A stretch of DNA of 64,000 bases from Phaeospirillum sp. (GTDB lineage Bacteria; Pseudomonadota; Alphaproteobacteria; Rhodospirillales; Magnetospirillaceae): the NCBI GenBank assembly GCA_030651575.1, contig JAUSFB010000044.1:124001-188000 (forward strand), read 5' to 3'. Both the position numbers and the translations under genes were made by a program. The notes below the pieces were generated by a model. The model did not search any database, was not told the DNA's origin, and saw nothing but the letters and a program-made list of their open reading frames with translations. The number at the start of each line of letters is the position of its first letter. Position 1 is the first letter of the stretch. Below, piece after piece: positions 8,701 to 18,563 of the stretch.

Positions 8701-9995
8701 CAACTATAAAAGCTGGTGCCAAACACGTACTGGAAGAAGCGTTCGTCATCGCTGCGAACATCGCCATTGGGCATCAAGGCGCGCTGGAATTTCCGCACAT
8801 CCTCGAACTCGACCTTCGGCTGCCGCGCTGCCCAAGCCCGACCATCCGTTATCTGGCGGTGGACCACGGTCTCGTCGGGCCGGGGAGCCTCGGCTTGCGT
8901 ATTGACCGCATGAAGGAGTTCCACCAGATTCGGCTGGGTCGAGGTCTTGCTCAACAGCCGCCGCGCCACCTTGATCGCAACCGGGATCACACCGCCGTGA
9001 TTGGCGATCTTGCCCCTGATCACCCCGACGCGGCGGCGGATCTTGGCCGCCGTGTTCTGCGGAGCTGGCTGCGACGCCGGCACTCCCGCAGAGGCCTCCT
9101 CCTTGGGAAGGAATAACCGGCTGGCCCGCTCCTCCGGCACCAGGACGTCGATCAGGCCGCCATCCTCGAACACCTGGGTGAATTTGTTCTGGTCGAAATA
9201 ATGGAAGGTGGCTGCGCGGCTGCGCAGCATCTCGCCACCGGTGCCTTCGATGAAGAAGTACCCGTATTTCTCAGACGCTGACAGCATCTGGCGGGACAAC
9301 TTGATCGTGTAACACATGGAATAGAGGTTCATTTCGCACAAGGCGTGATTGGCAATGAATACGTCGATGGGAGTGGTAACCGCCTCAGGCTGGACAACGG
9401 TATATTTCCACCACGGCACATGTAGCACGGCCCCGGAAGGCAAGTCCCCCGTTCCGGTGAAAGCCAAGTCATTTCCGGCCAGTTCGATCAGTCGGTCGCC
9501 GAACATGTATTCCCAGAGATGGCTTTGATAGAGATAAAAACCCTGGGTGATATCGCTGGCGCCATAGCGGTAGCCCGCCGTCGCCAAAAGTGCCCCCAGA
9601 TAGCCGGATCCCGGCCCAATCTCGAACACTGCGGAACCTGGTTCGGCCAGCCAGCGGATGTGGCGGTAGCTCAACATGGCGCGGGTCAAGGCCCCCTTCG
9701 GCAGAACCTTGCGGCCAAACCGGCTTTCGGTGAACTCACCTACCTTGGCCGTGACTTCCTTGAATAAATCGAACTCCTCGGCGGTGAAACCGTGGAGCAG
9801 ATCCTTGTAATCGATGGGATCCCTGTTTTCGTGCATCACATCGGCGAACCGGATCAGACCCGCCTCGGTCTTGACCTCCACCGGATATCCGGCCTTCAAG
9901 AACAATTCCGGTCGGCAGGCCTCGGTGATGCGGTTAGGCTGGGCCTCCATGGCCAGTGCCTCACCCTCGTTGTACCGGGTAACCGTCAAAGACAT
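8700..9995 (-). CDS. Putative sugar O-methyltransferase
   Basis: 431 aa from the ATG at 9995, which sits 8 bases after a GGGAGGG ribosome site; the ATG at 10001 is too close to that site. The SAM-binding motif AVFEIGPGSGYLGALL is near 137-152. The long form (over 400 aa) with a conserved N-terminal helical part and IANHALCEMN matches the putative sugar O-methyltransferase family of polysaccharide clusters. It is coupled to the next methyltransferase by a one-base overlap. No membrane segment is seen. Confidence 0.68.
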   Translation of the reverse strand: MSLTVTRYNEGEALAMEAQPNRITEACRPELFLKAGYPVEVKTEAGLIRFADVMHENRDPIDYKDLLHGFTAEEFDLFKEVTAKVGEFTESRFGRKVLPKGALTRAMLSYRHIRWLAEPGSAVFEIGPGSGYLGALLATAGYRYGASDITQGFYLYQSHLWEYMFGDRLIELAGNDLAFTGTGDLPSGAVLHVPWWKYTVVQPEAVTTPIDVFIANHALCEMNLYSMCYTIKLSRQMLSASEKYGYFFIEGTGGEMLRSRAATFHYFDQNKFTQVFEDGGLIDVLVPEERASRLFLPKEEASAGVPASQPAPQNTAAKIRRRVGVIRGKIANHGGVIPVAIKVARRLLSKTSTQPNLVELLHAVNTQAEAPRPDETVVHRQITDGRAWAARQPKVEFEDVRKFQRALMPNGDVRSDDERFFQYVFGTSFYS

Positions 9996-10010
9996 GGACA
10001 TTCCCTCCCC

Positions 10011-11177
10011 TTAGGCGCTGCCGCCATAATCGCTCTCGTAACATGATTGGCAGACTAAAGGAATGGTGCCGGACAGGTGCGCTTTACGAAATTCATTTAA
10101 AGCCTCGCCACGCCAGACCGACGCGAAGCCATTGACCGCCGACCCCATATCGCTGACATCGGGGTCACCGATAACGCAACAGGGCGATACACGCAGGTCG
10201 GAGCCCACATAGGCTCGCTCGAATGGCCACGGGCAAAGCCCGGCGGGGGAGCGGCTGTGATATTTGGAGGTCACGCTCCAGAACGCGACCTTGACACCCA
10301 GGTTCTCACCACGCCGCAGCAGTTCGCGCGCCTCTCGCATGGTAAAGTCGGCCATGACCGTCACCTGCTCGTTACGAGTTCGCCAATCAGCTATCCCAAA
10401 GTCCACCAGATTCAATGAGAAGGCCATAGAGCTGAAGCCGGTCCGGGCAGCGAGGTCGACCAGATCCGGCAACTGATGGCGGTTGGCTTTCTGGACAACG
10501 GTCCACATCTTGGTCCGCTCGATCCCCTTCTCGGCGCAATAGCCATTGATGAGGGCGCAGTTCTCCACCACCTGCTCGAAGGAGCTTCCCCGGCGGATCG
10601 ACTCGAATGTGTCCTTGTCGGCGCCATCGATGGAAATCTGGATTTCATTGACGCCGCTATCCACCAGCTTGCGGTAATTGTCCTTGAGATGTAGCAGCGA
10701 AGCGTTGGTCGTGGTGCGAACCCAGATATGCCGGGCCCGCGCATACTGGATCATTTCGAAAAAATCGTCGCGCTGGAGGGTTGGCTCACCCAACCCCTGA
10801 ATCTTGATTTCAACCAACCCGACCTGCTCGTCAAGCAGGCGCTTAAAATCGGCCAGGGTCATGTCGGCGGCACGCTGGCCTTTGGGCCATTCGCTGACCT
10901 TGCACATGGTGCAGCGAAAATTGCAGCGGCTAACATTCTCGAAATCCAGGCGGATTGGCAGATAGTTGGGATGAACCGTGCGGCGGTCCGCCCGCATGAA
11001 CATCACGAAATTGGTCAGCCGGGGTATGGACCGGGAAAGGCAAATCCGTCGCTCGCGTAGATAGGTTTCGAGATCGGGAACGGGAATAGGAGTAGGAAGG
11101 CCAGAAACGGCCTCACCTTCATCATCGGCGGCGTAAACTACGCCGCCAACCGCGCCGGTGGAATTGCTGATAGTCAC
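10011..11177 (-). CDS. Radical SAM protein with SPASM-like C-terminus
   Basis: 388 aa. The radical SAM cluster motif is CNFRCTMC (C85, C89, C92), giving a [4Fe-4S] centre that cleaves SAM. A glycine-rich GLGEPTL block follows at the usual place. The C-terminus has further cysteines (SPCCVIGDPD and VCQSCYES), as in SPASM-type auxiliary cluster domains. Start is GTG at 11177 with GAGG nine bases upstream. It sits between a UDP-galactopyranose mutase-like gene and a sugar methyltransferase, so a sugar or glycolipid substrate is more likely than a peptide; no precursor peptide gene was seen nearby. Confidence 0.8.
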   Translation of the reverse strand: MTISNSTGAVGGVVYAADDEGEAVSGLPTPIPVPDLETYLRERRICLSRSIPRLTNFVMFMRADRRTVHPNYLPIRLDFENVSRCNFRCTMCKVSEWPKGQRAADMTLADFKRLLDEQVGLVEIKIQGLGEPTLQRDDFFEMIQYARARHIWVRTTTNASLLHLKDNYRKLVDSGVNEIQISIDGADKDTFESIRRGSSFEQVVENCALINGYCAEKGIERTKMWTVVQKANRHQLPDLVDLAARTGFSSMAFSLNLVDFGIADWRTRNEQVTVMADFTMREARELLRRGENLGVKVAFWSVTSKYHSRSPAGLCPWPFERAYVGSDLRVSPCCVIGDPDVSDMGSAVNGFASVWRGEALNEFRKAHLSGTIPLVCQSCYESDYGGSA

Positions 11178-11198
11178 GTCCGTGGCACCTCGGCTCGC

Positions 11199-12305
11199 TC
11201 AGAGGTTCTTAAACAGGTCCAGACACTGCTCGATGATCAGACCAACATCAAGGTAGCGATAGCTTCCATTCCGGCCGATGGAGTGCACATTGCTGGGCAG
11301 GGCCTCGATGTATTGCCGATGGATGGCCTGATCCTTCTTGCAGGGGAAGGGGTAGAGTTTGTTGTTGAAGGACGGGACCTCGATACCAATCAGCGTATGC
11401 GGTGATTTGTAGCGATAGAACTTCTTGTACTCGACGATCCTGGTGAACGGCTCTGTATTGGCGTAGTACAGGAAGTAGACGTCGTCAGGGAACACCTTCT
11501 CGACGGGCAGGACGATTTTCAAGAAATCCCGGCCCATCCAGCGTAGCGGACCATAGGCATTCTTCAGAAGAACTTCAGGAGAAATGGTGTTGATGATTAA
11601 ATCGTACTGGTGCCATTCATTATCGACCTTGACCCGATAATTAGTGATATCGAAGTCCGTGATCAAGGTATTGAGCAGGACCTTAACATCTTTGGTGGCT
11701 AACGAGAAATAGTCGTCATAGCCGTTGGGCGCCAGTGGGAAGCCGGAAATGGCATCATCCCAGGCCGCCTTGGAGCCGCTCTTCAGCGCCACCCCCTTGG
11801 GTGTGAATCCGAAATCCGTCAGTTCGACATTCGAATCGATGCCCCACATCTTCTTCGAATAGCCATTCACGAATTTGTCGTAGAGGGTTTGTCCGACCGA
11901 GAACAGCCAATACTCTTCCAGATTCGCGGCACCCTCGGGTCCTGGAACGGTTCGTAACTCCTCGAGGATCTGTGAGGAATCCGGCATCTCGGCGACTTCG
12001 TCCCGGTGAATGGGGAAGTGGTAGAAGGCGCTGTCCCGCTCTACATAGGTCAGAAACTCATGCCCCGCATCGTAGCGGTGCATGGGGCACGAGCTGTTCA
12101 AGAAGTTCCATACGTCCTCGCGTCGGGTCAGAAAGTGGCGAGGGCCGACCGTATAGGGATGATTGCCGTACCACTGGGTCCGGCAACTACCGCCCAATTC
12201 GGCGGAGGCTTCAATCAGAGTGACATCATCATAGCCCTTGCCGACTAGCATTTGTGCTGCGATGCAGCCAGCGAATCCGCCACCAATAATGAGTACCTTG
12301 GTCAA
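11199..12305 (-). CDS. glf: UDP-galactopyranose mutase-like flavoprotein
   Basis: 368 aa. The N-terminus has the FAD dinucleotide fold VLIIGGGFAGCIAA, and the C-terminus has the flavin-site signature GRNGSYRYLDVG, close to the GRLGTYRYLD block of known Glf enzymes. The length fits (about 370-390 aa). Glf converts UDP-galactopyranose to UDP-galactofuranose. One conserved block differs: typical GPHIFHT reads GPRHFLT here, so the enzyme may be a divergent mutase or act on another NDP-sugar. Start is TTG at 12305, supported by GGAG eight bases upstream. Confidence 0.75.
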   Translation of the reverse strand: MTKVLIIGGGFAGCIAAQMLVGKGYDDVTLIEASAELGGSCRTQWYGNHPYTVGPRHFLTRREDVWNFLNSSCPMHRYDAGHEFLTYVERDSAFYHFPIHRDEVAEMPDSSQILEELRTVPGPEGAANLEEYWLFSVGQTLYDKFVNGYSKKMWGIDSNVELTDFGFTPKGVALKSGSKAAWDDAISGFPLAPNGYDDYFSLATKDVKVLLNTLITDFDITNYRVKVDNEWHQYDLIINTISPEVLLKNAYGPLRWMGRDFLKIVLPVEKVFPDDVYFLYYANTEPFTRIVEYKKFYRYKSPHTLIGIEVPSFNNKLYPFPCKKDQAIHRQYIEALPSNVHSIGRNGSYRYLDVGLIIEQCLDLFKNL

Positions 12306-12346
12306 TGCGCTATCTCCCCGCTTGGACAGGTGGTGCCGCGCCGAGC

Positions 12347-13486
12347 CTAGCGGCCGCGTGTCAGACTGATATATTGGGTGCCGCAGCCGAACAGCCCGGA
12401 AAAGTGCTGAAGAGATGCCGCCTTTTTCGGGTCGAAGGCCTCCAGGTCAAGAGCCTCCGCCGCCTCGGCCAAGGCTGCGCCAGTCTCCGGGCTGAACGCC
12501 AGAAAGTTATCGGCGATCTCTTGCAGTAGAGTACGGAACTCCGCCAGATGCTGACGATTGCCGTCATGCTCGAACCGCTCGACACAGGCACGGGCGGTGG
12601 TGCAGAGGTCGTAGAGGCGCATATTGGCGTCCGGATCCCGAACCGGAACTCTGCGGCGGAAATCCATCAGGTTATGGGCATTGGCCCAATACTGCTCGAT
12701 TGCATTGATGTTGAAGTCGCAATCGGCGCCGACAATATCCTTATACCAGCGCCAGTCCTGGACAAAATGCGGAGAACTGGCGAGAAACTGGAAGTCATGG
12801 GCCAGGACAGCCACCGCTTCCGGGAAATTGATCAGGGGAATAATGGAGCCGGGGTGAATCAAATTATCGATGACCCAATCGTCCAACCGGCGGCTCATCC
12901 CCTTCAGGGTCTGCAGATGCGACTCCACCATCGGCAGGATCTTACTCACCTTGGTGTCCAGATCATCGTCTTGGGCAATCACTAGGTCGCCGAAGACCCG
13001 ACGGATGGTCTCCGGGAAATGGGACAGGTGATCGACGCAGGTAATGACCAGAGTCCCACCGGGCGCCACGCAGGCGGCCAGGACGTTCAGCACGGCTTCT
13101 GGATTGGGAACGCCTGAGAGCAGGCCTTCACAGAAGACGAAGTCAAAAGGCTTCGGCGGGAATGCCTCGATCCGGGACGCCGTGATGGCGATGTCGGCGG
13201 TCCATTGCGGATAGGAGCGGAACAACTCACGAATATTATCGATACCCGTGGGGTTTCCCTCCACCAACTCGTAATAGGAAGGTTGGAGACTGGCGGTGAA
13301 CACCGAGTTGTAGCCGCTGCCCGGCCCCACTTCGCACACCCGCCGCCCGGCGATATGCTGGGGCAGAATCCCCAGATGACGATATAGCGCCCCTCGCCGC
13401 TGGAAATGCCGGTCGAGATCGCTAATATCCTGGCGGACGGGCGAAATTCCGTATTTCATGTAGAAGTCGAGATGCGAAGCGTTCAT
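12347..13486 (-). CDS. Class I SAM methyltransferase
   Basis: 379 aa from the ATG at 13486 (MNASHLDFYMKYGIS). The frame stays open a further 55 codons upstream but that part looks non-coding. Motif I is VCEVGPGSGYNSVF, followed by FDFVFCEGLL in the motif II position. The C-terminal 150 residues are helical and unrecognised. It is 41 bases upstream of the glf-like gene on the same strand. About 210 bases without a clear gene lie between it and the ABC ATPase gene and may contain its promoter. Substrate unknown. Confidence 0.68.
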   Translation of the reverse strand: MNASHLDFYMKYGISPVRQDISDLDRHFQRRGALYRHLGILPQHIAGRRVCEVGPGSGYNSVFTASLQPSYYELVEGNPTGIDNIRELFRSYPQWTADIAITASRIEAFPPKPFDFVFCEGLLSGVPNPEAVLNVLAACVAPGGTLVITCVDHLSHFPETIRRVFGDLVIAQDDDLDTKVSKILPMVESHLQTLKGMSRRLDDWVIDNLIHPGSIIPLINFPEAVAVLAHDFQFLASSPHFVQDWRWYKDIVGADCDFNINAIEQYWANAHNLMDFRRRVPVRDPDANMRLYDLCTTARACVERFEHDGNRQHLAEFRTLLQEIADNFLAFSPETGAALAEAAEALDLEAFDPKKAASLQHFSGLFGCGTQYISLTRGR

Positions 13487-13699
13487 CGGGTCATATATCC
13501 GGCGGAAGTGACAGCGGGACAAGAAAAATACCCAGGACAAAGACCAGCAGAACACTCCGTCATCACGGTATCTCGCATGGCCGTGAGGATCAGTAAAAAA
13601 GCTGACATCAAGTGCCAGGGGTACTGTTGCACAGGGAAGGCTAACTACCACAGGTATCCGAGGCAGGCCAGCTATATCGGGCGAATCAGCCTCCCCGCC

Positions 13700-14488
13700 C
13701 TATTGGTTGTTGATCGTATGATAGGCCTTGATCACCAAATCCACATCGCCAAACTCCACCATCTCCCCCTTGTGCAGCAACATGGCCTTGTTGCACCACT
13801 GGCGCAGGATCGCCTCACTGTGGCTGGCCACCACCATGATACCGGCATCCCGTACGAAGGTCTTCAGCCGCGCTTCCGCCCGATCCACGAAGGCTGAATC
13901 TCCGGCGCCGATGATCTCGTCCATGAGGAGGATGTCCGGGGTAATCGCGGTGGCGATCGCAAAAGCCAGACGGACCAACATGCCCGACGAATAGGTCCGG
14001 ATGGGCATGTAAAGATATTCCCCAAGCCCGGTGAACTCGGCGATTTCATCCGCCTTGTCCATCAGTTCCCGGCTGAATCCCAGGGTCAGGCCGCGGGTGT
14101 GGATGGCCTCGTAGCCCGTGGAATCCACATCGATGCCGTCGGTGACATTAAAGAGCGGCATGACCCGCCCCCAGACCGACAGGTCTCCAGCCACAGGTTC
14201 ATAAATTCCGGCCAAGGTTCGAAGCAACGTGGTCTTACCAGCGCCGTTATGGCCGATCAGGCCGACCCGATCGCCCTTGTTGATCTCGAAATTAAGACCC
14301 TTGAGGGCGCTGACCAGCATGGTCCCGCGATAGCCCTGCCCGATCACGCCGCCCACTGTGCCGCCCCGGCTTCCCGCCAGCCGATTGGCGATAGGGTTCA
14401 GCATCAGGAGGTGGCGTAACGACCGGGCCTGCACATCGTAGACTGGGTATTCGACAGTGAGATTTTGAGCGTGAATACGAATCATCAT
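13700..14488 (-). CDS. Polysaccharide export ABC transporter, ATP-binding subunit (Wzt/KpsT type)
   Basis: 262 aa. Start placed at the ATG at 14488, which overlaps the permease stop by one base (TGATG). Walker A is GHNGAGKTT, the signature is the YSSGM form typical of polysaccharide exporters, Walker B is ILLMDE and the switch histidine is in VVASHSEA. It has no C-terminal carbohydrate-binding extension of the kind seen in long Wzt proteins, so chain recognition is probably not done by this subunit. With the permease upstream it would drive export of the finished glycan across the inner membrane. Confidence 0.9.
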   Translation of the reverse strand: MMIRIHAQNLTVEYPVYDVQARSLRHLLMLNPIANRLAGSRGGTVGGVIGQGYRGTMLVSALKGLNFEINKGDRVGLIGHNGAGKTTLLRTLAGIYEPVAGDLSVWGRVMPLFNVTDGIDVDSTGYEAIHTRGLTLGFSRELMDKADEIAEFTGLGEYLYMPIRTYSSGMLVRLAFAIATAITPDILLMDEIIGAGDSAFVDRAEARLKTFVRDAGIMVVASHSEAILRQWCNKAMLLHKGEMVEFGDVDLVIKAYHTINNQ

Positions 14489-15291
14489 CAAATCCAATAA
14501 GTCACGCGGCCACGGAACCGGGCAAAAGACAGGAAGGTCCCGATCCATCCGACCACGCCGATGGCAATGACGATCAGATAGACATCCATGCCGGGAATTT
14601 CGCCAAGCAGCGGCAGCCGGACCACATTGATAAGATAGCCCAGCGGATTGAAGGTGATGAGGTACTGGTGCGCCCCCAACTGAGTGGGGTAATAGGCCAC
14701 CGGCGTCACCCAGAACATTACGCTGATCGCATTTTGGATGATCATGGGAATATCCCGAAAGCGAGCGGACAATAAGCCGAAGAGCACCACGCTCCAGGAC
14801 AGATTGAATAGCAGCAGCAGCAGCCCGATGGGCGCTAAAAGAATCGCCGGCCACGGATTAATGCCGCAAAAGGCCGCGACCCCCACAAAGATGAACGACG
14901 CATGGAACAGATTGATGTAGTTCCGCCAGATCACTTGCAGTGCAAATGCAAACAGCGGTCGGCGTATCTGCATCAGATGAGGGGCGGCGCTAATGAAGCA
15001 CATACTGCCTTCCGTCGCCACCGTCGACATAAAATTCCACAGCAGGAACCCACCGCACACATAAGGAAGATAGTTCTGGATAGGCTGACCAAGCAAAACA
15101 CCCATGGTTATTCCAACAACCATGACCTGAATGCCGGTGCTGATGGTCAGCCACCACGGCCCGAACGTGGACCGCCGATATCGTTGTTTGATATCTTGGA
15201 CCGAAAGAATATGCCACACCCTCCAGCAGATGGCGCCGTCCCGTATATCCTTGTATGCATTAACAATATTCTTGGAATTTATGCCAAACAC
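14488..15291 (-). CDS. Polysaccharide export ABC transporter, permease subunit (Wzm type)
   Basis: 267 aa with about six hydrophobic segments. The N-terminal YRRSTFGPWWLTIS block and the C-terminal FNPLGYLINVVRLPLLG block are typical of the ABC2-type polysaccharide and polyol-phosphate export permeases. Start appears to be GTG at 15291, as no ATG lies before the first conserved block. It is translationally coupled to the ATPase gene. Together they define an ABC-dependent, not Wzy-dependent, export route for this locus. Confidence 0.9.
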   Translation of the reverse strand: MFGINSKNIVNAYKDIRDGAICWRVWHILSVQDIKQRYRRSTFGPWWLTISTGIQVMVVGITMGVLLGQPIQNYLPYVCGGFLLWNFMSTVATEGSMCFISAAPHLMQIRRPLFAFALQVIWRNYINLFHASFIFVGVAAFCGINPWPAILLAPIGLLLLLFNLSWSVVLFGLLSARFRDIPMIIQNAISVMFWVTPVAYYPTQLGAHQYLITFNPLGYLINVVRLPLLGEIPGMDVYLIVIAIGVVGWIGTFLSFARFRGRVTYWI

Positions 15292-15437
15292 TTCTCAGGT
15301 CCTTACTTGCGCATACCCAGCCCCATGGACTGCAACCGGCTAACGGCGCTCGCCCAGCTTACCCCGCCACAAAACATGCCGGATCACAACCTCTCACGCA
15401 AACCAATCATGATTTACCCGGACTCCCGGAGTCAAAG

Positions 15438-16691
15438 TTACTTCCTCTCCCCCTGGCCCAGGCTCGCCTTGATATCGTCAGCGAACCGCCGCGCCAGCAG
15501 GCGATTGCCGGTATCATTGTAGTGAATCACGTCCATGTAGATGCGCTCGCGCACATCCGCGAAGAGGGGCCGTAGATCGGTGAACCGCACGGATGGATTG
15601 GCGGCATAGGTCTGGTGCAGCATGGCCTGGGCATCGGCATACTGGTCGAAGATCTCGGTCTGGTGCTGGCGGAAGACGGCGCGGCGCCAGCCCAGCCCCC
15701 ATTGCTTCTCGTAAAGCTCTAAATCGGCGACGATCTTCTCTTCCTCCTCTGGAGACAGGGGCTTGAACTGTTCCGGGTGAGGCTGAAGATAGTGCGCGAA
15801 ACCGATGCCCTGACTGGCGCAGATCGCCGCCATGGCGCCGACATTGTTGCCAAAGATCATTCCGTGGGCCTTTGCCTGTCCCAGCAAGGTCTCGCTGAGA
15901 TGATAGAAGGGTAGGCCGTTATAGGTGGCGACCTTGCGGGCGTCCCCTCCCGTTGCGGTCGGTGCCGAGGTCAAGGTGTCGATCAGCAGCCACGTATAGG
16001 TCATGACCGGGGGTGGAACCCGGGTGAATTCCGATAGACCATGGAAATAATCAAAGTTGGAGTAGGAGAGTTGACTCCAATTCACTATTGGGTGGGGTAG
16101 GCCCTGGCGCAGGTGCTCGATGGTATAGATGGCGTCATTCCAGCCATTCAGAACGATGACGAGATTCGCCTGCAAGAATACGACTTCGTTGACGATCCTC
16201 AGTAATTCGTTGTGGCTGTGCGCCCCGAACATCCCGTAATTGAATACTTCGGCCTTGATGCCGTCGGCAGTCAGCAAGCGTTCGAGATGGGCCGCGATCG
16301 TCTGTGAATTCCGTGAGGCGCCCGCTCCGACCATGCTGCTGCCTCCCAACAGAATGATCCGCATCTTATTGCCCTTGCCTTTGTCGGGAAATACTGGAGG
16401 ATCGCCTGCGTCATCCCCATTGGCCACAAAGCCCCAGCTGTTGGTGCGCAGATCGGCATAGGTGGTGTGAGCCCGCAGGAACTGAGTCCCGATGGGATCA
16501 AAACCGCCGTAGGCATGGCGGCGATGCTGGGACGGATGGCGCAGCAACAGCAGCCGGGAAGCTTCCGTCCAGGTGGTTCCCGCCGCAACTTTGGTTCGCC
16601 AGCAGAGATATGCGAACGATCCCGCCTCGACGCTCCCCACCGTGATCAGGCAGATCAGGGCATAAATGAAAAAACTTCGAAGCTGCTTCAT
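15438..16691 (-). CDS. SGNH hydrolase-family protein, membrane-anchored
   Basis: 417 aa from the ATG at 16691, directly before a membrane segment (about 4-26). An alternative GTG at 16727 would add 12 residues. The SGNH blocks are LLGGSSMVGAG (serine block), a YGMFGAHSHNE block, NGWND (asparagine block) and DVIHYNDTGN (Asp-His block), so a full catalytic set is present. This differs from the three + strand SGNH proteins at the left edge. Likely role: esterase or transferase acting on acyl groups of the exported polysaccharide. Confidence 0.75.
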   Translation of the reverse strand: MKQLRSFFIYALICLITVGSVEAGSFAYLCWRTKVAAGTTWTEASRLLLLRHPSQHRRHAYGGFDPIGTQFLRAHTTYADLRTNSWGFVANGDDAGDPPVFPDKGKGNKMRIILLGGSSMVGAGASRNSQTIAAHLERLLTADGIKAEVFNYGMFGAHSHNELLRIVNEVVFLQANLVIVLNGWNDAIYTIEHLRQGLPHPIVNWSQLSYSNFDYFHGLSEFTRVPPPVMTYTWLLIDTLTSAPTATGGDARKVATYNGLPFYHLSETLLGQAKAHGMIFGNNVGAMAAICASQGIGFAHYLQPHPEQFKPLSPEEEEKIVADLELYEKQWGLGWRRAVFRQHQTEIFDQYADAQAMLHQTYAANPSVRFTDLRPLFADVRERIYMDVIHYNDTGNRLLARRFADDIKASLGQGERK

Positions 16692-16751
16692 ATCCGTTGC
16701 CACCAAGGCCTCGGTAAACTCGCCCACCGGTAACAGGGGGCGATCACCGGG

Positions 16752-17414
16752 TCATTCGAAATATATGAACCCGAAATCCCCAGTATAGCCGCAGGAGCGG
16801 TAGATATGCTCCCAACCTTTGGGGGAGTGGAAGCTCATGCAGGTCAGCTGCCAATACAGCATATTGGCCTTTTCCGTCTCGTTCCGGAACGACTCGACGC
16901 AGATCCATTTATTGCCGCGTCCGACGCGCTCAACCTCGCGCACCGCCTGTTCCAGGTCGAAGATTTCCAGATTGTGGAAGGTGTTCAGGGACAGGACCAG
17001 ATCAAAGCTGTCGTCGGCGAAGGGCAGCGACGTGGCGTTACCGAGGTGCAGGAACGGCCGCATCTCGTCCTTGGCGTTGGCGATGCCGTGTTGGGAGATA
17101 TCCAACCCCGCAACCTGAAGACCCGGCACCACCTGGGTCAGTTCATACAGCAGGAAAGCCTTGCCGCAGCCCACATCCAGTACCCGGTCGCCGGACTTCA
17201 GGCGGTAGTGGGCGGCGATATCCTCGGCGATGGGCCGCCAGCGGCCGTCATAGCGGTAGCCACCATAGCCGAAACAGCGATCGCCATCCCAGTAGTCCTG
17301 GCCCCATTGTTTGGCCACCGCCGCGCACTCGGCCTTATCATGTTCCACCACGCGGGCGACATAATCCCGCTTGGTTGCCTTTTGATATTTGTCGAGGAAA
17401 TTGAGATTATTCAT
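16752..17414 (-). CDS. Class I SAM methyltransferase
   Basis: 220 aa from the ATG at 17414 (MNNLNFLDKYQKATKRDY). The open frame extends further upstream only by overlapping the radical SAM gene. Motif I is VLDVGCGKAFLLYEL and a Methyltransf_11-like LPFADDSFDLVLS block follows. It lies 13 bases downstream of a radical SAM gene and probably forms a pair with it. Substrate unknown. Confidence 0.75.
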   Translation of the reverse strand: MNNLNFLDKYQKATKRDYVARVVEHDKAECAAVAKQWGQDYWDGDRCFGYGGYRYDGRWRPIAEDIAAHYRLKSGDRVLDVGCGKAFLLYELTQVVPGLQVAGLDISQHGIANAKDEMRPFLHLGNATSLPFADDSFDLVLSLNTFHNLEIFDLEQAVREVERVGRGNKWICVESFRNETEKANMLYWQLTCMSFHSPKGWEHIYRSCGYTGDFGFIYFE

Positions 17415-17427
17415 GTTTCCCCCGGCC

Positions 17428-18492
17428 TTAGACGAATACGGCATGGTCGGGATTGAGTGACAGTACTTCGTTGATGGCGAGATTCTTGCCATGGGTGACG
17501 CAATGGTGACGGCAGGATACGGATGGGTCCAGACCGTACAACCGCGCCCGGTTCTCTTCCGAGAACCAGAAATTCTTGAACGACCGCTCCTTAATGCTGC
17601 CCAGCAGGCCACCGGTCGTATAGGCCTTATCCTGGCAGGTATAGACCGAGCAATCGGCGCCGATCACCGTTAGGAACTGGAGGAATGGGCAAGTGTGGTA
17701 GCTTTTTTCGAACCGTTCTTCCAGTTCGTGGTAGTGGTCCACGACGGTGAAATTTGCATCTGAAAGTTCATTGGCGGCACGGATTTGCTGGCCCGCCACC
17801 TCCATGATTTCCCGGTGGTAAAGGTTATTGGCGTGAACCTCGTTGGCGACCACGGCTCCCGATAGTTTGACGTGGTTGACGCCCACATCCTTCAGTAATT
17901 CGCACATCTCGCGGATATGGGTGTGGTTGTCGCGTCCGACAATGAAGCTAACCCCCAGCACGCAGTTGGACTTACGGGCGGCGAAGGCGCGCATATTGTC
18001 GATCAGGCGGGTAAAATGGCCCTCGGGGATAGAGCGGGCGGCGCCATAGCTGGCATCATCCCATCCGTCCAGGGAGACCCGGATCCAGGTGCCGTGTTCG
18101 GCGAAGGCATCAGCCATGCGGCCCTTGAGATTGGCGCCGTTGGTCAGGGTCGCCACCTTGACGCCACCCTTGGCCAGCCGTTCCACCACTTCGGGCAGGC
18201 CCTTATAGAGCAGGGGTTCGCCGCCGCCGGAGAAGGTTACCGCCTTGACCCCCATGGAGATTACATCGGTGACGATCTCGGATATCTTGTCCTCGGGAAT
18301 CCGGTCCCGCAGGTTCATATCCTCGCCGAGCTGGAGATTGTCGGCGCGATAGGCGCAGTACCAGCAGGAATGGTTGCAGTGGTTGATCGGCTTGATGCGG
18401 ATATGAACCGGCGCGACCACCTGACCGGCCTTCAGGGCCTCCATATGGTCGCTGTGACGCAGGAACTTCAGATTGCTGTAGAGCTTCGCCAT
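17428..18492 (-). CDS. Radical SAM protein
   Basis: 354 aa. The cluster motif is CNHSCWYC (C39, C43, C46), with FSGGGEPLLYKG as the SAM-binding glycine block. The C-terminus has more cysteines (DCSVYTCQDK, SCRHHC) that may bind a second iron-sulfur cluster. It precedes a methyltransferase by 13 bases and follows the transketolase genes by about 70 bases. A role in modifying a sugar intermediate is an inference from this context. Confidence 0.8.
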   Translation of the reverse strand: MAKLYSNLKFLRHSDHMEALKAGQVVAPVHIRIKPINHCNHSCWYCAYRADNLQLGEDMNLRDRIPEDKISEIVTDVISMGVKAVTFSGGGEPLLYKGLPEVVERLAKGGVKVATLTNGANLKGRMADAFAEHGTWIRVSLDGWDDASYGAARSIPEGHFTRLIDNMRAFAARKSNCVLGVSFIVGRDNHTHIREMCELLKDVGVNHVKLSGAVVANEVHANNLYHREIMEVAGQQIRAANELSDANFTVVDHYHELEERFEKSYHTCPFLQFLTVIGADCSVYTCQDKAYTTGGLLGSIKERSFKNFWFSEENRARLYGLDPSVSCRHHCVTHGKNLAINEVLSLNPDHAVFV

Positions 18493-18563
18493 TTCGTCTC
18501 ACCCATGAACCGGCAGCAAAAAGGGGGAGCAAGCCGGCACAGTCTCCCTCAGTTGGGTTCCAC

